Assembly (NCBI GenBank): GCA_012961755.1
Contig: DTYS01000305.1
Span: forward strand, 1-16,426
Source: Candidatus Latescibacterota bacterium
Lineage (GTDB): Bacteria > Latescibacterota > 4484-107 > B68-G9
Reading direction: 5' to 3'
DNA: 16,426 nucleotides
Part shown: positions 7,395 to 15,531 of the stretch, one piece after another
Position numbering within the stretch: position 1 is the stretch's first letter
Layout of the letters: each line of letters starts with the position of its first letter
Program-made: the position numbers and the translations under genes
The notes under the pieces: generated by a model
What the model was told of the DNA's origin: nothing
The model's input: the letters and a program-made list of their open reading frames with translations, nothing else
Databases searched by the model: none

Positions 7395-8051
7395 GTGGAA
7401 AGGTCATCGGAATCCGCTCTCGGACTTCTCTCCGATGGGCTCAGCCTTTATAAACTGCATTTTTCGGCCTTCTTCGGCCCTGTGGCTATGATATACCTCC
7501 CCTACTATATAGTCCTGTCCCTTCTGAGGAACCTCCCTGCCGGTCCGACCCTCGTATGGATGGGCACATTGGGGACCCTCGCCCAGGCCTTGGCGACCTC
7601 TTCGGTCGTTTGGACCACAGCCCAAGTGAGGGAGGGAAGGCAGGTCGGTATGAGGGAGGCATTGGAGGCCATATCCATAGATGTTGTGGGAAGGGTCCTG
7701 GGAGCCCTGGTCCCCGCCCTCTTCCTCATCACCTTGGGTATAATGATCTTCGTCGTCCCAGGCCTCCTGCTCTTAGTGTGGTTCGCCTTAGCGGGCCAGG
7801 TCGCGGTGTTGGAGGGAAGGACGTTTTGGAGCGCTCTCAGGAGGAGCCGGGAGCTGGTGAAGGGAAGGGGATGGAGGGTGCTGTATCTTCTTATCCTCTT
7901 CATTTGCTTAAACTTCCTCTTCGTCTCCCTTCCCCTGACCCTGCTACCAAGGTTCGCCACTCCGATCGGTCAAGTTCTTGGTCTCCTCTTTCTTCCATAT
8001 CCACTCATAGTCATGACCCTGTTGTACCTCAGGGCCGGGGAGGAACTGTGA
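7395..8051 (+). CDS. Polytopic membrane protein, function unknown
   Basis: A 218-residue protein with about five or six hydrophobic segments, at roughly 25-45, 54-76, 102-145 (a long double segment with ITLGIMIFVVPGLLLLVWF), 165-190 and 192-212. The arrangement, with VPGLLLLVWFALAGQVAVLEG followed by an amphipathic SALRRSRELVKGRGWRVL helix, resembles the DUF975/YciC or glycerophosphodiester-phosphodiesterase membrane-domain families. Those are poorly understood integral membrane proteins. The GTG start at 7395 has AGGGGG upstream and lies 1 nt after the ccmD stop. The stop overlaps the next GTG by 4 nt. I do not assign a function; membership in the ccm transcript suggests an envelope role only by association. 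Confidence 0.85.
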   Translation: MERSSESALGLLSDGLSLYKLHFSAFFGPVAMIYLPYYIVLSLLRNLPAGPTLVWMGTLGTLAQALATSSVVWTTAQVREGRQVGMREALEAISIDVVGRVLGALVPALFLITLGIMIFVVPGLLLLVWFALAGQVAVLEGRTFWSALRRSRELVKGRGWRVLYLLILFICLNFLFVSLPLTLLPRFATPIGQVLGLLFLPYPLIVMTLLYLRAGEEL

Positions 8052-8827
8052 GGATAGTCACCCTCACCTCGGACTTCGGAACGGAGGATGGGTTCGTCGG
8101 CGCGATGAAGGGGGTCATCCTTTCGCTCGTTCCCTGGGCTTCGGTCGTGGACATAACTCACGAGGTCCCACCGCAGTCGGTATGGGATGCTGCGTTCGCC
8201 CTGGAGGCCTCCTGTCCTTACTTCCCTGAAGGAACAGTGCACGTCGCCGTCGTGGACCCGGGCGTAGGAGGGGAGCGTAGGGCCCTAATATTCCGCACCG
8301 GAAGGTATTTCCTCGTCGGACCGGACAACGGGGTCTTCTCGCTCCTCCTCGGAAGGGAGCCCCCTGTACAGGTAGTCTCGATAGAGAACCGGGAGCTCAT
8401 GCTTCCGGAGGTGAGCAACACTTTTCACGGAAGGGACATATTCGCCCCGGCCGCCGCACATCTGGTCCGTGGGGTTCCGTTAGATAGCTTCGGACCTGAG
8501 GTCGAGGATTGGATGAACCTGCACCTTCCCGAACCCGAAGTAAGGGGAGACCTCGTCCTGGGAAGGGTCGTGCACATGGACCACTTCGGCAACCTCATAA
8601 CGAACATAAAGATGGAACATCTTCCGTTCCCTCCAGAAGAGGCGGTGGTGAGGGTAAGAGGGGCTACGACGAAGATATATCCCGTCTACTCGTCTGTGCT
8701 GAAGGGGGTCCCCTTGGCCCTGTTCGGGAGCAGCGGGAGGCTCGAAGTTGCGGTGAGGGAGGGGAGTGCGCACCGTACCTTGGAAGTCGGGGAAGGGGAG
8801 GAGGTACTCGTAGAGAGGACGAGATGA
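8048..8827 (+). CDS. S-adenosyl-L-methionine hydrolase, adenosine-forming (DUF62 / SAM hydroxide adenosyltransferase)
   Basis: Predicted to hydrolyse SAM to adenosine and L-methionine, as shown for archaeal and bacterial DUF62 proteins related to chlorinase and fluorinase. The 259 residues begin MRIVTLTSDFGTEDGFVGAMKG. They carry the water-activating set Asp70 (VDPGVGG), Arg77 and His127 (NTFHGRDIFAPAAAHL), matching the Asp-Arg-His trio described for the Pyrococcus homologue. GPDNGVF (91-97) and DHFGNLITNI are further family signatures. The halogenase-specific 23-residue loop is not evident, which favours hydrolase over halogenase. The GTG at 8048 overlaps the previous stop as GTGA, with GGGGAGGAACT upstream. 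The stop overlaps the next ATG. Why SAM turnover sits in this operon is unclear. Confidence 0.92.
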   Translation: MRIVTLTSDFGTEDGFVGAMKGVILSLVPWASVVDITHEVPPQSVWDAAFALEASCPYFPEGTVHVAVVDPGVGGERRALIFRTGRYFLVGPDNGVFSLLLGREPPVQVVSIENRELMLPEVSNTFHGRDIFAPAAAHLVRGVPLDSFGPEVEDWMNLHLPEPEVRGDLVLGRVVHMDHFGNLITNIKMEHLPFPPEEAVVRVRGATTKIYPVYSSVLKGVPLALFGSSGRLEVAVREGSAHRTLEVGEGEEVLVERTR

Positions 8828-9180
8828 AGCACTGGGAAAGGATGGGTCCGAAGCTGAACAAGTGGGTGAGCCTGCTGGTGGCCCTCGGGGTGGCGGTTTC
8901 CTTCTCCTCCGTGCTCTTCGCCTGGAAGATACCTGCCCCAGCCCCCTGGTCCGGGGTCCTCATGGCCGGGCTCTATGCGGAAGGGATCGCCATATTTTTC
9001 GGTTTCGCTTTCAAGTCCTTCTACTTCCTCCTCCACGCCTTCGCGGGCCCCGAAAGCCCCCACTTCCACCTGGCCGAGAAGGTGAGGCCGGTGGCCTTGG
9101 CATGTTTCCTAGGATGTGCGGGAGCCTTCGGGGTGGGAGTGATGCTCATGACCGCCTTCGCCGTCAGGAACTTCTTTTAG
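8824..9180 (+). CDS. Small three-helix membrane protein, unknown family
   Basis: A 118-residue protein starting MKHWERMGPKLNKW, with three clear hydrophobic segments: about 15-34 (VSLLVALGVAVSFSSVLFAW), 44-69 and 90-113. Loops are short and include two His/Pro-rich stretches (HAFAGPESPHFHL). I recognise no family. The ATG at 8824 overlaps the SAM hydrolase stop as ATGA; TAG at 9178 is followed after 8 nt by the dehydrogenase. The SD for this start would lie in the GGGGAGGAGG near the end of the previous gene. Frame continuity, hydrophobic periodicity and coupling argue that the gene is real. Confidence 0.8.
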   Translation: MKHWERMGPKLNKWVSLLVALGVAVSFSSVLFAWKIPAPAPWSGVLMAGLYAEGIAIFFGFAFKSFYFLLHAFAGPESPHFHLAEKVRPVALACFLGCAGAFGVGVMLMTAFAVRNFF

Positions 9181-9188
9181 GAGGGAAC

Positions 9189-10343
9189 ATGAAGTTCGAA
9201 CACTACATGCCGGTCCGGATACTCTTCGGATGGGGGAGGCTCTCGGAGCTCGGGGAGGTCGCATCCTCCTTCGGAAGGAGGGCGCTCGTGGTAGTGGGAA
9301 GGAGGAGCGCAAGAAGGTCCGGGGCATTGGATAGGGCCCTGGATTCTTTAAAGAGGGCGGGAGTTGATGTTGAGGTCTTCGAAGGTATCCCTCCTAACCC
9401 AACTTCCACCTTAGTGGACGAAGGAGCCGAGGAGGCGAAGAAGAAGGATTGTGACATCGTCGTGGGCTTAGGTGGCGGCAGCAGCGTGGACTGTGCCAAG
9501 GGGATAGCTGTGGCGGCCGTCGAAGCGAGGCCCGTATGGAACTACGTGGTCTCGGAACATCCGAGCGGGGCCCTCCCGATAATTGCGGTTCCGACCACCT
9601 CCGGCACGGGGACGGAGGCCAATCCGTATGCCGTCCTTACCGAGCCGAACCTCAAGGAAAAGAGGGCCCTCAACAGACCCCCCTTCACCTACCCCAAAGC
9701 CTCCATAGTTGACCCGGAGCTTACCTTAAGCCTCCCCCCGAGGGGAACGGCCGTAACGGGGATGGACGTGCTCTTCCACGCCCTGGAGGCCTTCGTGGGG
9801 AAGAGGTGCAATCCCTTCGTGGAGGCAGTGGCCGAGCAGGCCGTAAGGGGTGTGACGAAGTTCCTCGTAAGGGCCGTGAAGGACGGAAGCGATAGGGAGG
9901 CCAGGGAGGGAATGTCCCTGGCTTCGACCGCCGCAGGTATGGCGATAAACGGAGGGGGGACGACGGCCCTTCACGGTATGGAGCATCCCGTAAGTGCACA
10001 CTTAGACGTCGCCCATGCGGAGGGGCTCTGCGCCCTTTCGGGACCGTACCTTAAGTACCTGGCGGAAGTGGTCCCATGGAAGATGGCACGGGTCGCAGAA
10101 TGGCTCGGGGAGGATGTATCCGGCCTATCCGAGGAGAGGGCGGCCGAGATGGCTGTAGTGGCTATAGAGGAACTTAAGGAGGGGTTAGGATTAAACCTCA
10201 GGCTGAGGGACCTGGGAGTCCACGAGGATATGCTTGAGATCTTAGTTAGTGATACCCTTAGTGTTATGGGACATAACGTAGCCAACACCCCGGGAGAGCT
10301 GGACAGGGGGAGGATATACGAGTTCTTCAGGGAAGCGATGTGA
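9189..10343 (+). CDS. Iron-containing (group III) alcohol dehydrogenase
   Basis: NAD(P)H-dependent metal alcohol dehydrogenase that interconverts an alcohol and an aldehyde or ketone; substrate unknown. The 384 residues have an N-terminal nucleotide domain with VVGLGGGSSVDCAKG (91-105) and PTTSGTGTEANPYAVL (135-150). The C-terminal metal domain carries ligands Asp193 and His197 (GMDVLFHALEAF), His262 (LHGMEH) and His276 (AHAEGL). The His262-His276 spacing of 14 equals that of FucO (His263-His277). The ATG at 9189 has AGGAGGG upstream, formed around the previous stop. The stop overlaps the next GTG. Butanol dehydrogenase, 1,3-propanediol dehydrogenase and lactaldehyde reductase are all possible; nothing here decides the substrate. 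Confidence 0.93.
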   Translation: MKFEHYMPVRILFGWGRLSELGEVASSFGRRALVVVGRRSARRSGALDRALDSLKRAGVDVEVFEGIPPNPTSTLVDEGAEEAKKKDCDIVVGLGGGSSVDCAKGIAVAAVEARPVWNYVVSEHPSGALPIIAVPTTSGTGTEANPYAVLTEPNLKEKRALNRPPFTYPKASIVDPELTLSLPPRGTAVTGMDVLFHALEAFVGKRCNPFVEAVAEQAVRGVTKFLVRAVKDGSDREAREGMSLASTAAGMAINGGGTTALHGMEHPVSAHLDVAHAEGLCALSGPYLKYLAEVVPWKMARVAEWLGEDVSGLSEERAAEMAVVAIEELKEGLGLNLRLRDLGVHEDMLEILVSDTLSVMGHNVANTPGELDRGRIYEFFREAM

Positions 10344-13192
10344 AGATGTCCTTCAGCAAATTTCCCTTCTTCGCTCTGTTGGCCGCGGCCCTTCTCGTCT
10401 CTTTCGCTCGGAACCTGAGCGCTCCCGCCTTCGTCTCCCACGAGGCGAGCATCCTTCACCTGCCCTTATTGTCGTGGTGGAAGGACATACCCCTCGTCTT
10501 CTCCCGAGATTTCTTGGCCTTCTCGGAAGGTCAGTTTCGGCCCCTGAGCTACGCGATCCTGGCAGCGGTCAGAACTTTCGTCGGGGCAGATAGGGCGTCC
10601 TTCTGGCACATCTGGCTCCTGGCCTTTCACTGGCTCAACGCCGTCCTCCTGTCCTTCCTGGTCGTACGTTTTACCCAACGTCCTGCGCCCGCCGTCTTCG
10701 CAGGCGCCTCGTTCTGCCTTCATCCGCTGGCCTCGATCTTGGTCAACGACATATCTTACTTCCACTATGTACTGGGTCTGAGCTTCTACCTGGGGGCGTG
10801 GCTGAGCTACTCCTCCTTCGCCGGCGCACGTGGACGAAGGGCTTACATCGCCTCCCTTGTACTTTTCGTACTGGGCACCTTCACCTCCAAGGTAGTGTTC
10901 ACTCTCCCCCTCGTCCTAGCAGCCTACGAGCTGCTCTACCTGAGGTCGGGGCCTAAGGAGGTCCTGATGCGCCTGCTGCCGTTCGTCGGAATCTCTTTGG
11001 CTATATCCCCCTTGTGGTGGTTCTATAAGCCCCACCCTCTGTACTACAAGTACATAGAGTTTCCTCCGAAGGCCGGATGGTACAGCTTCTTCTCCGTCGT
11101 AGGTGCCACCGGTCGCTGCGCCGAGGGCCTGCTCTTAGGACTTGGCTTCCCTTCGGTGCTGCACGAGGCCGTGGGACGCATCCTCAATTTCCCCCACCCA
11201 AGGTTCCTGGTCTGGGGATCGGTGGATGTGGGCGTCCTGCTTGCGGGAATGTGGCTGCTGAGGAGGGGAACATGGGCCGGGTTGGGGGTCGTGATCGCCT
11301 TCTGCTCCTTGCTCCCCTTCGCTTCCACGGCGTGGAACGGGGTGGAGAAGTACATCTCTTGGGCCTATCTGTACTTCCCTCTGGCAGGCTTCTCCGTAGC
11401 GTTCGGTGGGGCGACGGATGCGGTCCTGTCCTCTCCCGGAAGGTTCGTCCGGATCGTGGGGTCCGCGGCGCTTTGCTCGATCGTGCTGTACTACCAGGTC
11501 AGGCAGGCTACGGTCAACCTCGCCTACCGCTCGGATGTGAGTTACTGGAGGAGGGCCCTTCACCTTACCCCTAAGGGCCGGATAGCATCGCTAGAGTTGG
11601 GTAAGGCGTACCTGAGGCTGGGGATGGAGGACAGGGCGCTCGGCCTGCTCTTCTCCCCCTCCGTGCGACAACTCAGGGACCCCTGCCTCATCATGACCAG
11701 GTACTACAGCGACAAGGGCGATTATCTAGCCGCGGCCGTCCACCTGAGGATGACCAGCGGTGAGGAGCCGGGATTGCAGTTCCAGAGGTCTGAGATGGCG
11801 GGGGCGGAACTTTTCTACGCGGCGGGCGCCTTGGACTACGCGGAGTCGGCCTTGGGAAGGGTCCTTATGGCGAACCCTTACAACACCGCTGCTATGGAGC
11901 TCCTATCCGAGATATGGCTGCTTAAGGGGTATGTAAAGGCGGCAGGTAGGCTGGCCTCGTGGGCCGAGAGGATCGCTCCTGAAGGTCCACATACGGTCCG
12001 GATGAGGAAGAAACTGAAGACGTATAGGTCCTCGGCGGGCGCACCTCCGGTTATACACCCTCCAAAACCGAGCTGGCTTAGGTACGTGGTTCAGGGGAGG
12101 AGGGATCCGAGCTTGAGGGAGGCCATAGTCAGGTTGAGCGAAAGTCGCGGAGAAGATCCCGTGATCCAGATGGAGGCGGGAATATGTCTCGTGATGGAAG
12201 GCCGGCCCGAGGACGCCTTGAGGAAGTTCAGCTTCGTTACAGGGACCCTCCCGAACTTCGCCTACGGATGGGCGCTGAGGTGTTGGGCTGCGGCGAAGGC
12301 CGGCAATCTCTCCCAGGCGGAGTACGCCGGGGAACGAGCGCTCGAGCTGGAGCCTGATAGTCCGACCGTGCACAGGGTCCTCGGTTACCTTTACAGCTCT
12401 ACGGCCGGAAGTCCGAACTATGAGGAAAGGATGGAGAAGGCGATAAGACATTACCGCCTCGCCCTCGGGATCGAACCGAACCATGCAGGAACGTACAACG
12501 ACCTCGGAAATGTGCTACGCCGCCTGGGAAGGCTCGATGAGGCCATAGCCTGCTACCGTAAGGCCCTTAAGATCAGACACGACTTCGCTCAGGCCCACAA
12601 CAACTTGGGGATAGCATTAGCCCACAAGGGAAGGTTGGACGAGGCGATAGCTCACTACCTTGAGGCGTTAGAGCTCATGCCCGACTTCGCGGAAGCGTAC
12701 AACAACCTCGGGGTGGCCCTGGCCGAGAAGGGGGACATGGACGGAGCAATACATAACTTCAGGCAAGCTTTGAAGGTAAAGTCAGGACTTCCTGGAGCGC
12801 TGTACAACTTGGTCATGGCCCTGATAGCTCGAGGGAAGTTCGGCGAGGCCGTAGAGGTCCTAAGGGACAGGTTGACCCGCAGGCCTGACGATATCGGGGC
12901 AGCCATGGACCTGGCCAGGATCTTGACCATATGTCCCGACCCGAAGTTAAGAAACGTCGAGGAGGCCGTACAGCTGGCGGAGGACGTGTGCAGGAGGACC
13001 AGGTACAGGGACCCGAGGGCCTTAGTCACCCTGGCGGACGCCTACGCCGAATCCGACCGCCTGGACGAGGCTGTGGCCACAGCTAAGCTGGCCCTCCGGA
13101 TCGCCACATTGTCGGGTGAGGAGGATCTGAGGGCTAAGGTGGAGGAAAGGCTCAGGAGGTACTTTAAGCTTCGCCGTAGGGGAGGGAGATGA
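10340..13192 (+). CDS. TMTC-like GT-C membrane protein with C-terminal TPR repeats
   Basis: A 950-residue protein. Residues 1-390 hold about ten membrane helices; the rest is helical with TPRs, clearest at about 714-835 (TYNDLGNVLRRLGRLDEAI, AHNNLGIALAHKGRLDEAI, AYNNLGVALAEKGDMDGAI). The N-terminal half resembles TMTC/PMT-type GT-C glycosyltransferases: FVSHEASIL (31-39), QFRPLSY (65-71), WLNAVLL (98-104), FCLHPLASI (125-133) and FTSKVVFTLPLVLAAYELLY (181-200). TMTC proteins use a lipid-linked sugar to O-mannosylate secreted proteins. Here the usual Asp-Asp of the first loop is His34-Glu35, so activity may be altered. GTG at 10340 overlaps the previous stop; ATG at 10346 is an alternative. 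The stop overlaps the next ATG. Glycosyltransferase function is inferred; a scaffold or O-antigen-related role is possible. Confidence 0.75.
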   Translation: MKMSFSKFPFFALLAAALLVSFARNLSAPAFVSHEASILHLPLLSWWKDIPLVFSRDFLAFSEGQFRPLSYAILAAVRTFVGADRASFWHIWLLAFHWLNAVLLSFLVVRFTQRPAPAVFAGASFCLHPLASILVNDISYFHYVLGLSFYLGAWLSYSSFAGARGRRAYIASLVLFVLGTFTSKVVFTLPLVLAAYELLYLRSGPKEVLMRLLPFVGISLAISPLWWFYKPHPLYYKYIEFPPKAGWYSFFSVVGATGRCAEGLLLGLGFPSVLHEAVGRILNFPHPRFLVWGSVDVGVLLAGMWLLRRGTWAGLGVVIAFCSLLPFASTAWNGVEKYISWAYLYFPLAGFSVAFGGATDAVLSSPGRFVRIVGSAALCSIVLYYQVRQATVNLAYRSDVSYWRRALHLTPKGRIASLELGKAYLRLGMEDRALGLLFSPSVRQLRDPCLIMTRYYSDKGDYLAAAVHLRMTSGEEPGLQFQRSEMAGAELFYAAGALDYAESALGRVLMANPYNTAAMELLSEIWLLKGYVKAAGRLASWAERIAPEGPHTVRMRKKLKTYRSSAGAPPVIHPPKPSWLRYVVQGRRDPSLREAIVRLSESRGEDPVIQMEAGICLVMEGRPEDALRKFSFVTGTLPNFAYGWALRCWAAAKAGNLSQAEYAGERALELEPDSPTVHRVLGYLYSSTAGSPNYEERMEKAIRHYRLALGIEPNHAGTYNDLGNVLRRLGRLDEAIACYRKALKIRHDFAQAHNNLGIALAHKGRLDEAIAHYLEALELMPDFAEAYNNLGVALAEKGDMDGAIHNFRQALKVKSGLPGALYNLVMALIARGKFGEAVEVLRDRLTRRPDDIGAAMDLARILTICPDPKLRNVEEAVQLAEDVCRRTRYRDPRALVTLADAYAESDRLDEAVATAKLALRIATLSGEEDLRAKVEERLRRYFKLRRRGGR

Positions 13193-14976
13193 AACTTCCT
13201 AAGATCTTGGTGGCAGGCATCATGTTGCTCTGCATATCGTTGGGGATATCGTACGTCCATCACATCCACGAAAGGAGGAAGCTCGAGAGGCTCTTCTCCG
13301 GACCCTGCCAGGTGGCCGAGGTCCGGAAGGTCATGTACTGGCCCAGATGTGTGTATGACCTCAAGGCTTACCTCAGATTGGCAGGAGGACATCCGCTCCC
13401 CGAGGTGGAGGAGGTCCCATCCCCTCCTGGTCCAAGGGAGTTCAGATGGGTGGACGGAGCAACCCCGGAGCAGTTCGAGGCTATGTTGAGGGAGATGAGG
13501 ATAAGTGGGGTCACCGGGGCCACTCCGATGGAGGACATACTCAGGTGGAGGAGCGTGTACAGGGAGAGGGTCCCATCGCGTCTGCTCAGGATCTCCTACC
13601 CGCCCGACGGTGCGGTCTTCCCTCCCAACCTCTGCGAACCTTGCGTCGAATGGGAGGACGAGCTGGACGACCTCTGGCAGGTCACGGTCGGTGTCTCGGG
13701 CACGTCCTTGAGGTGGAGCTTCGTCACGAAACGGAAGAGATGGTGGTTTCCATCGAAGGTGTGGAGCACCATACGCAAAGAGGCCTTAGGAGGTAAGGCG
13801 TGGATACAGGTCAAGGGGGTCCGGAGGGATGCCCCCGGAAGGATATTGGCATCCAAGGTCGTACACTTCGAGATCTCCAAGGACTCCGTGGACAACTTCA
13901 TCGTGTACAGGCTCGTCTCCCCTGAGTTCCAGGCGCTTAAGACCCCTGATACTTTCATCAGGGAAGTCCGCTCCTTCAAGGTCGAGCCGTTCCTCAGGGC
14001 CAGGGAGAGGTACTGTTTCAGTTGCCACACCTTCTCCTCGAAGATGGGAACCGAGGGGATGATGTCCATAAAGGCGCGCTTTACAGCAGGGAAGGCGAGG
14101 CCGAGCGGGATGGGAATATTGAACATGGCCACCAGCAAGGGATGGAAGGTGACCTTCCCCTTCCCCCATAAGGGATTCACATTTATGGCATGGAACTCTA
14201 AGGGGGACAAACTGGCGGTCTCCGCCAACCAGTCCTTCGCCTCCTCTACGCCTGTGATCCACGAGACTCAGGAGCTCGAATATACCTCCTCCGACATAGC
14301 GATATACGACCTTAAGCAGGACAGGACATGGCTTCTGCCCGGGGCGAGCCTTCCGGACTACATAGAGATATATCCAGCGTGGACCCCGGACGACGGAAGG
14401 ATAGTTTTCTCAAGGGTCAGGGCCGGGACGAGCGCGAGGGTGATGAAGTTCGACATCTACGTCGTGGACTACAACGAGGGAAGGGGAGGGACCCCCGTTC
14501 CGGTCGAGGGGGCCTCGGATAACGGGAAGAGCAACTACTACGCCAGGTTTTCCCCGGACGGAAGGTGGATGTCCTTCTGCATGGCCGATCAGGGCTCCCT
14601 CGTGGAACCTTCCAGCGACATCTACTTGCTTCCGGGGAACCTCGAAGGACCTCCACACGGGCTGGAGTGCAACTCCGAATACGCCATGGACTCCTGGCAC
14701 AGTTGGTCCTCGAACTCTAAATGGCTTGCCTTCGCAAGCAAGAGGGACGACGGTATATATGCTAGGATATATCTAACGCACATAGATCAAGAGGGCCACG
14801 CCTCCCCCGCTGTCCGCCTTCCGGTCAAGGGGGCCCCATTGGAGAGCTTCAACCTTCCTGAGTTCTTAGCAGATAAGCCCCTATTCAGGGAGGAGGAGCT
14901 CTTCGATGTGGTCAGGGCGGAGAGGAAGGCCATAACGATAGGCGAAGAAGGGTCGGGCTTGACAGGCCGAGATTAA
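13189..14976 (+). CDS. Membrane-anchored PD40 beta-propeller protein with one c-type haem site
   Basis: 595 residues. An N-terminal membrane anchor or uncleaved signal (about 5-22) is followed by an Ig/FN3-like segment, LLRISYPPDGAVFPPN (132-147) to about 228. Next comes FIVYRLVSPEFQALKTPDTFI (237-257) and one haem-attachment motif CFSCH (Cys276, Cys279, His280). Four or more TolB-like PD40 repeats then run from about 328 to 530 (FTFMAWNSKGDKLAV, YPAWTPDDGRIVFSR, YARFSPDGRWMSF, HSWSSNSKWLAFASKR). The layout recalls annotated cytochrome-like PD40 proteins of uncharacterised function. It is expected in the periplasm or on the outer face of the inner membrane. The ATG at 13189 overlaps the TPR gene's stop and follows GGGGAGGGAG. 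The ccmC/ccmD genes heading the transcript fit a haem requirement. A sixth-position methionine could be one of M286-M313, not decidable. Confidence 0.8.
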   Translation: MKLPKILVAGIMLLCISLGISYVHHIHERRKLERLFSGPCQVAEVRKVMYWPRCVYDLKAYLRLAGGHPLPEVEEVPSPPGPREFRWVDGATPEQFEAMLREMRISGVTGATPMEDILRWRSVYRERVPSRLLRISYPPDGAVFPPNLCEPCVEWEDELDDLWQVTVGVSGTSLRWSFVTKRKRWWFPSKVWSTIRKEALGGKAWIQVKGVRRDAPGRILASKVVHFEISKDSVDNFIVYRLVSPEFQALKTPDTFIREVRSFKVEPFLRARERYCFSCHTFSSKMGTEGMMSIKARFTAGKARPSGMGILNMATSKGWKVTFPFPHKGFTFMAWNSKGDKLAVSANQSFASSTPVIHETQELEYTSSDIAIYDLKQDRTWLLPGASLPDYIEIYPAWTPDDGRIVFSRVRAGTSARVMKFDIYVVDYNEGRGGTPVPVEGASDNGKSNYYARFSPDGRWMSFCMADQGSLVEPSSDIYLLPGNLEGPPHGLECNSEYAMDSWHSWSSNSKWLAFASKRDDGIYARIYLTHIDQEGHASPAVRLPVKGAPLESFNLPEFLADKPLFREEELFDVVRAERKAITIGEEGSGLTGRD

Positions 14977-14987
14977 GTTTATATATT
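14959..14987 (+). promoter_or_regulatory. Consensus promoter for the tandem lipoprotein genes
   Basis: A perfect TTGACA (14959-14964), a 17-nt spacer and TATATT (14982-14987) lie across the last codons and the stop of the PD40 gene. The start would be near 14994, leaving a leader of about 25 nt with AGGGACGAG before the ATG at 15019. This makes the two lipoprotein genes separately transcribable from the upstream operon. Confidence 0.65.
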
Positions 14988-14996
14988 CTAACTTAA
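14973..14996. repeat. Dyad TTAAGTT / AACTTAA around the -10
   Basis: Perfect 7-bp inverted arms (14973-14979 and 14990-14996) flank a 10-nt AT-rich centre that contains the -10 TATATT. The arm centres are 17 nt apart. The AT-rich stem and lack of a T-run make a terminator unlikely; an operator overlapping the promoter and start site is more plausible. Confidence 0.5.
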
Positions 14997-15018
14997 GGTG
15001 TCATAGTAGGGACGAGAA

Positions 15019-15528
15019 ATGCGTAAGTTCTTGGCCGTAGCTTTCATCGTCTGGGGTTGCGTGTACAGCAAGGGCCCTCCGTTCGACGACGGGAGGATAT
15101 TCCTCATCGTAGATGAGAAGGTGGAAAGCCGGCTGATAGGTCACGAGGGGGGGATGCTTATCGTAACTGAGGTGGAAGGATACGAACCGTTCCAGCTCTA
15201 CGTGTTAGATCAGAGCATGTTCGATAACCCTGTCTGGGGTGAAAGGTTCAGAAGGGCAGGGCTCGAGCGATCGAACACTTTGGACCTGGCCACGGTGCGG
15301 GGCAGGAGGCTCGAGCTCACAAGGCACTTCCTCCCGGACGGTTCCCTTTCGGATGGGATATTGGTGCCAGGAGGTACTGAAGTACGCATAAGGGTCCTCA
15401 TCCGTTTCTTATCCCCTATCCAGGAGCTTACAGCTGAACTTAGGGTGGATGGTGATGCCCTGTTCAGGCTCTATCCTGCCGGAACCGAGGAAATCAACCC
15501 TAAGTTCGTCCTCGAAAGGATGCTGTAG
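15019..15528 (+). CDS. Putative lipoprotein, tandem paralogue 1, unknown family
   Basis: 169 residues beginning MRKFLAVAFIVWGC: a short hydrophobic signal ending in VWGC, a permissive lipobox with Cys14 as the lipid site. The mature part begins VYSKGPPFDDGRIFLIVD and includes VEGYEPFQLYVLDQSMF, RRLELTRHFLPDGSLSDGILVPGG and VDGDALFRLYPAG. It looks mostly beta-stranded, with no cysteines after the lipobox and no membrane segment. It is clearly homologous to the next gene over its full length. The ATG follows AGGGACGAG in the leader of the 14959-14987 promoter. I recognise no family. Export and an envelope location are inferred from the signal; lipidation is less certain because Trp at lipobox position -2 is uncommon. 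Confidence 0.75.
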   Translation: MRKFLAVAFIVWGCVYSKGPPFDDGRIFLIVDEKVESRLIGHEGGMLIVTEVEGYEPFQLYVLDQSMFDNPVWGERFRRAGLERSNTLDLATVRGRRLELTRHFLPDGSLSDGILVPGGTEVRIRVLIRFLSPIQELTAELRVDGDALFRLYPAGTEEINPKFVLERML

Positions 15529-15531
15529 CCG

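Noticed and set aside
13633..13646. CEPC (Cys149-Cys152) in the PD40 protein as a second haem site
   Set aside because: The CxxC is followed by Val, not His, so it lacks the axial ligand. A disulfide or nothing is more likely.
13596..14262. Long antisense frames opposite the PD40 protein gene
   Set aside because: Codon-bias shadows with no start signal or family likeness; the plus-strand gene has clear domains.
14970..15018. Intrinsic terminator after the PD40 gene
   Set aside because: The TTAAGTT/AACTTAA stem is AT-only apart from one GC pair and is not followed by a T-run.
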